A stretch of 64,000 nt of DNA from Zhengitettix transpicula (lineage: Eukaryota; Arthropoda; Insecta; Orthoptera; Tetrigidae). The notes below the pieces were generated by a model. That model did no database searches, was not told the DNA's origin, and saw only the letters and a list, made by a program, of their open reading frames with translations. Positions 60,078-64,000 of the stretch are shown in pieces. Position numbers and translations under genes: made by a program. Position 1 is the first letter of the stretch, and each line of letters begins with the position of its first letter. Location: assembly GCA_037074705.1 (NCBI GenBank), contig CM073593.1:63715501-63779500 (forward strand), in the 5' to 3' direction.

Positions 60078-62661
60078 TCTTAAATACATATCTAAGAAAT
60101 TATACCTTTGCCGTCATTCCATGACCTATCACAAATATTTTGGAATTTTATTTACAAATTGCATGAGCTCAGCCCAATTAGTCTGAAATAATTTATTAAT
60201 AAAACATAACAATAAACACAAGGTTACGTCCTCAATATCAGGTGTACATTTATAATTATATTGAAGTCAAATAATTGTAACTATTATTTATAAAAATTTA
60301 ATATTACATTTCTAATCCACTTTCAATCTATTCGTACCGTACACATCCGCCTCCAATATGATTTGTAGTTAAAATAAATAGAAATTTCGATAGATTTATA
60401 TAGACCTCAAGATTGGAAAGCGAGTACTTTTTTTTTTTTTCGTTTAACATGTTCGATTGAAACTGCGTCGGCTTCCGGATTATACCCTCTTTCACCTGAT
60501 ACAGGCCGCATTCTGGAATGACATCAAAGGAAGTTTGCCCTTGCGGCTCAGAGTCACAGAGGAAGTAAAGGTTTCAAAGCTGACGCATCCGCCAGAGCTG
60601 CAGTTCTACTGTCCTGAAACACGGCGGCCTGGATTTAAAATGCTAAGTCAGAAGCCGTAGTAGCATTTGAAAGTAAGAAACAAAAATTTTCATTTAAAAA
60701 CATCGAATACATCGGTTAGAAGCATTCTGTGATTCTTTCAGACCAACAGCAACAAAAAGTGCACTGCGTTTCTTTTACTTTCCCACTCAAAGTTTCAAAA
60801 GAATTATAACGTGTGAAGCTACACGCCAGTGACACAAACGTCGATATAGTTCAGGCTCTTGTGTACATTCCGGATATGTTCCAATGTTGAATACACTAGA
60901 TAATAAAAGGGCATGTGTGAGATATAAAAAGAGTGTGGTTAATATTCATTTCTAAATTTATTAAATTCTAGTCATTCCTTTTTGGATATTTAACAATATA
61001 ATTATTTACTATTTAAATTCGTGAATTAAAACTATATGTCCACTAGAAAAGTGTAGAAGTTGCAAATTTTCCGGAAAAAATGTAGAAAAAAATTACCTCC
61101 TAAAAAACCTTAAATGAAATTAAAAGCACTTTCTTCTCTATTTTATGAAATTAAACTGTCCCAATTTTATTATTAGTCTTTATATAATATTTCCAGCGAG
61201 GGCCAAATAACACTGTATTAAATATGTATATTTAAAACATTTCTGTTTTAAGCTTCGAAAATGTTGCGTCAATGATGCGTGATCCAAAGCGGTTTTCATG
61301 AATTACAAGCATAGACAAACCCGTCAGTTGTTCATTGTAACGGAAAAAATTGTAATAGGATAAAATATTTTTATAAACTGTGAATAAATGTAGAAAATCA
61401 TTCTAATCTTCTCAAAGCGTAGTGTGAATGTGATTATATAAAGAATTACTACGTAGGATGTGCAGTCCCGTGTTTGAGTTACAATTAATTCCCTCTGCTC
61501 CACGTGTCTAATCCATAGTAATTTGATCAAACTGTGTGAGATATATCTACTTGTCCTAATCTAGATACACAGCCTGTTTGATTGGTTCCTCTATAATTGT
61601 CTCTGTAGCCCTCAACGGTCTATTATTTAGGGAAAATACTTGCCAAATATTAGAAAGTTCATACCACCTAAAAGATCATTTACAAATATTTTCAGTAATT
61701 TAATAGGAAAATATTATCTGATTCCATCAATTAAAAATTAAAAATCAATAATATGAACGTTTAAATCCTGATGTTAAGACAAAACTTGTAACTATATTCC
61801 TAAATTATAATTTGTTTTAATCGTACACAATCTAATTTATTACGGTCACAATTTTTTATTTAACTGTCAGTTAATTTCCGTTTCCGATAAAAACTGTAGT
61901 GTACATATTTGTAAAAGCCATTTACAGCTTCAGCCACGGAAAAGAAGACATCAGTTCTACGAGGGTTTTGAAAAAATAATCAATCTTTTCCTCTCCGATC
62001 GTAATCGTGCTAGTCTTGTCAGTTCGGCCCACAACTCCATTTAGACTATATGAACAGCCGTAAAATGAATTGAAATCCAATGTACACTAATTACGTCTGG
62101 CGTGACATTCACATTGGCGCTTGTTTACAGGGAGTCATGAATCAAAGGGAACTATATCTGACTGATACCGCATGAACGCCTAAAGGAAATTACTGCCTAC
62201 CTTCTGGTTATATAAAACTGAGGATAATTTAAAGCTGATTTGTGATAATTTCGTATTGATGGATGTCAGAGTTGCGTCATCAAAAAAAACTTTCAGATAT
62301 GAATTGAAATAAAATTCATTTATTCCATTCTATGCTTTTATTAAAATTGTTCTTTCGTCTATTTCACCGTTTGGTACTACGGATAAACCATCACAACCTT
62401 ATTCTTATTATCATTTTTAATATGTGAGATCACTAGAATGGTCTCTTTCTATTAGCCTTACACATAGATTCACAAAATCTTACAATTATGAAAAATGTAA
62501 TTTGATTTTTTATCGCTAATAATCCAATGAAGGATCATTACATCTCTTTCTTAAACACACTATATACTTAACATCATTCCTTCAACATTTAAAAATCAAT
62601 GTTCCTCTGTAAAAAAAAACTTAAAAAAACTAACATCAGCTCTCACGTTGCATGATGACAA
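60078..62661. other. Mostly AT-rich; GC-raised block at 60440-60660
   Basis: The 67-codon frame at 60457-60660 (+) lies in a GC-raised block and has mixed composition but no recognised domain. ACATCAAAGG (about 60519), a TCF-type core, is present. The 68-codon minus frame at 61324 looks random. Block 61960-62170 is mildly GC-raised. Confidence 0.35.
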
Positions 62662-62674
62662 CTCTGACGTCACT
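62662..62674. repeat. Target-site duplication of R1 copy 4 (left)
   Basis: CTCTGACGTCACT occurs here and at 63171-63183. Confidence 0.9.
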
Positions 62675-63170
62675 TTTTTTTAGGTAACAGGCTACATGAG
62701 GGTAACCCACATAGTGGCAACTGCCCTTTAACAGCATAGGAAGGGATTTGAAAGGGGGGATGCGGAAGGGTAGAGGAAGGTAGCCAAGGGTTAACTAGGG
62801 CCCCCTGACAATGGTTTAAGGATCCTACCTGGCAATTCGCCTAAAAGTGATGGAGGGAAAACCCTAGAAAAACCTGTATCAGGTTGGTCTGGCATTTGGT
62901 ACTAGTCCCACGCCCTTCCCATGGCCGGAGAGGGGTTAGCTGTGGGGTCGCAGCTTTTCCCTCTCCGTGCCTTGACCGGTTTAGGAGGCAGCTGGCCGAC
63001 TATTCCAATAGGAATAGCGGACAACTCTTACCGTATGCCCAAGGTCTTCGACCCCGGAACATACACTTCTCAAAACAGGCCGAGGTGCCTCGGCATGTGG
63101 GAACCTTAGTTCAAAAAACCAAAGAGACGTGAAGGCATCCCCAAAGGTAACCTCCGTCAGAGCTCTCAAT
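62675..63170 (-). mobile_element. Retroposed element, family R1 copy 4 (496 bp, complete flanks)
   Basis: A perfect 13-bp duplication surrounds it. On the minus strand it ends TGTTACCT followed by an A run. It is about 45 bp shorter at the 5' end than copy 1 and lacks the terminal stem. The family frame is broken early by a stop after the MYVPGSKTLGIR-like start, so the frame is not required for the element to persist. Confidence 0.9.
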
Positions 63171-63183
63171 CTCTGACGTCACT
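63171..63183. repeat. Target-site duplication of R1 copy 4 (right)
   Basis: Second copy of CTCTGACGTCACT. Confidence 0.9.
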
Positions 63184-63309
63184 CCAATCACATGAATAAT
63201 AAATAACTAATCTCTTAGATTCAACCGTGGGACAGGTATCCGCCTTGCCACAAGTTTAAACAAATACAAATACAATTTACCACAAGATTCAATGTTTTTT
63301 AGCCGACCT

Positions 63310-63415
63310 ACTGTGGTGTAAGAGGGGCGGGGGGGGGGGGTTCACCCTGACTGCATCGCATCACAGAGGTCTCGGGTTCGACTTCCCGGCGAGGGCATGG
63401 AATTATATGGCAAGG
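63310..63415 (+). mobile_element. tRNA-derived SINE remnant
   Basis: CTGTGGTGTAAGAGG resembles a pol III A box, and GGGTTCGACTTCCCGG (63372-63387) is a near-perfect B box. A G12 run (63329-63340) interrupts the tRNA-like region. TGACTGCATCGCATCAC lies between the boxes. A continuous tRNA cloverleaf does not form, so it is a SINE head and not a tRNA gene. It sits between two R1 copies. Confidence 0.6.
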
Positions 63416-63657
63416 AAATAGGTTCCACGACTAAAACTTCCCAATACAATATTACGTTTATTACTAATGCTCAAAATTCAATAACACTGTTATGCGTATT
63501 CTAATTTATTCTTAATATATTTTAGTTATACAGCCGATAATTAATATATTTACTACTCTGTTTTCTTCAGAGATCATCTTACTGCCAATAAAAAAAACTC
63601 AATAAATACTTTTCCTACACAATATATTTTTACTCTAATTTTCATTGGCCTAATATA

Positions 63658-64000
63658 TTATTATTATTATTTTTAGAGTAACAGATTACATGAGGGTAAT
63701 CCATGTGTTGGCAACAGTCCTTTAAAGCATAGGAAGGGATTTGAAAGGGGGGATTCGGAAGTTTAGAGAAAGGTAGTCAACTGTCCCACATTATTCCGAT
63801 GACGGGTGGGGGGTTTTCTGTGGGGAAGCAGCATTCCCTTCTCTGTGCCCGGACCAGATTAGGATTAGGAGGCAGCTGGCCGACTATTCCAATAGGAATA
63901 GTGGACAACTCTTACCGTATGCCCACGGTCTCCGATCCAGCAATATACACCTCTCAAAGCAGGCCGAGGTGCCTGGAGTTGTAGGAACCTTAGTTTAAAA
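63658..64000 (-). mobile_element. Retroposed element, family R1 copy 5 (partial, runs off window)
   Basis: On the minus strand it ends GTTACTCTAAAAATAATAATA, so its tail is (TAA)n. It has an internal deletion of about 120 bp relative to copy 4 (corresponding to roughly 62788-62905). The 5' end lies beyond position 64000, so flanking duplication cannot be checked. Confidence 0.85.

Noticed and set aside
63310..63415. tRNA gene
   Set aside because: Only A- and B-box similarity; a G12 run disrupts the arms and no cloverleaf forms.
1..64000. CRISPR array, operon or prokaryotic defence system
   Set aside because: No evenly spaced identical repeats with unique spacers, no ribosome-binding sites or packed frames; the sequence is eukaryotic in character.

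Overview
This is a stretch of animal nuclear DNA, most likely from an insect. It is strongly AT-rich and has no operon-like gene packing. The longest open frame is only 166 codons. It carries many (AT)n, (AG)n and (GTAT)n microsatellites and remnants of at least seven kinds of transposable element. I found no intact cellular gene, rRNA or canonical tRNA, and no CRISPR array or other prokaryotic system. It reads as intergenic or large-intron sequence from a repeat-rich genome, perhaps a polyneopteran insect. I cannot name the species.

Layout. At the left, 245-996 is a short non-autonomous Helitron on the minus strand. Its sister copy lies at 49351-49964 on the plus strand; both sit between A and T and end in CTAG. 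Three copies of an LTR-like repeat (family R2) lie at 2750-3758 (+), 32445-33401 (-) and 58639-59545 (+, divergent). A probable LTR with a well-spaced TATA/initiator promoter lies at 12979-13757 (-), and a 290-bp GC-rich LTR-like insert at 16379-16668. The C-terminal GIY-YIG part of a Penelope-like retroelement is decayed at 30990-31420 (-). A decayed Jockey/CR1-like LINE reverse transcriptase occupies 40310-41340 (-).

The right half has five copies of a retroposed family (R1) at 35221, 51003, 59666, 62675 and 63658. Two of these have clear 13-bp target duplications. An inverted pair of a third family (R3) lies at 43739-43995 and 46770-47019. A long inverted repeat has 228-bp arms around a ~520-bp spacer (56744-57720). 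A 35-36 bp minisatellite lies at 55386-55516, and a tRNA-derived SINE remnant at about 63310-63415 between two R1 copies.

Cellular coding signal is minimal. One 69-codon frame (34562-34771) contains a C2H2-spaced zinc-finger motif with His in place of the first Cys. Short coding-looking stretches lie at 7890-8065 (-) and 29600-30100 (-). Several non-repetitive islands of raised GC hold clustered homeodomain-, POU- or NK2-type core motifs and could be regulatory, but only conservation would show it. No genes here work together. The history is repeated insertion and decay of mobile DNA. The most unusual items are the 228-bp-arm inverted repeat, the R1 family, the Helitron pair, and a recurring GAAACG-type motif seen at four places.
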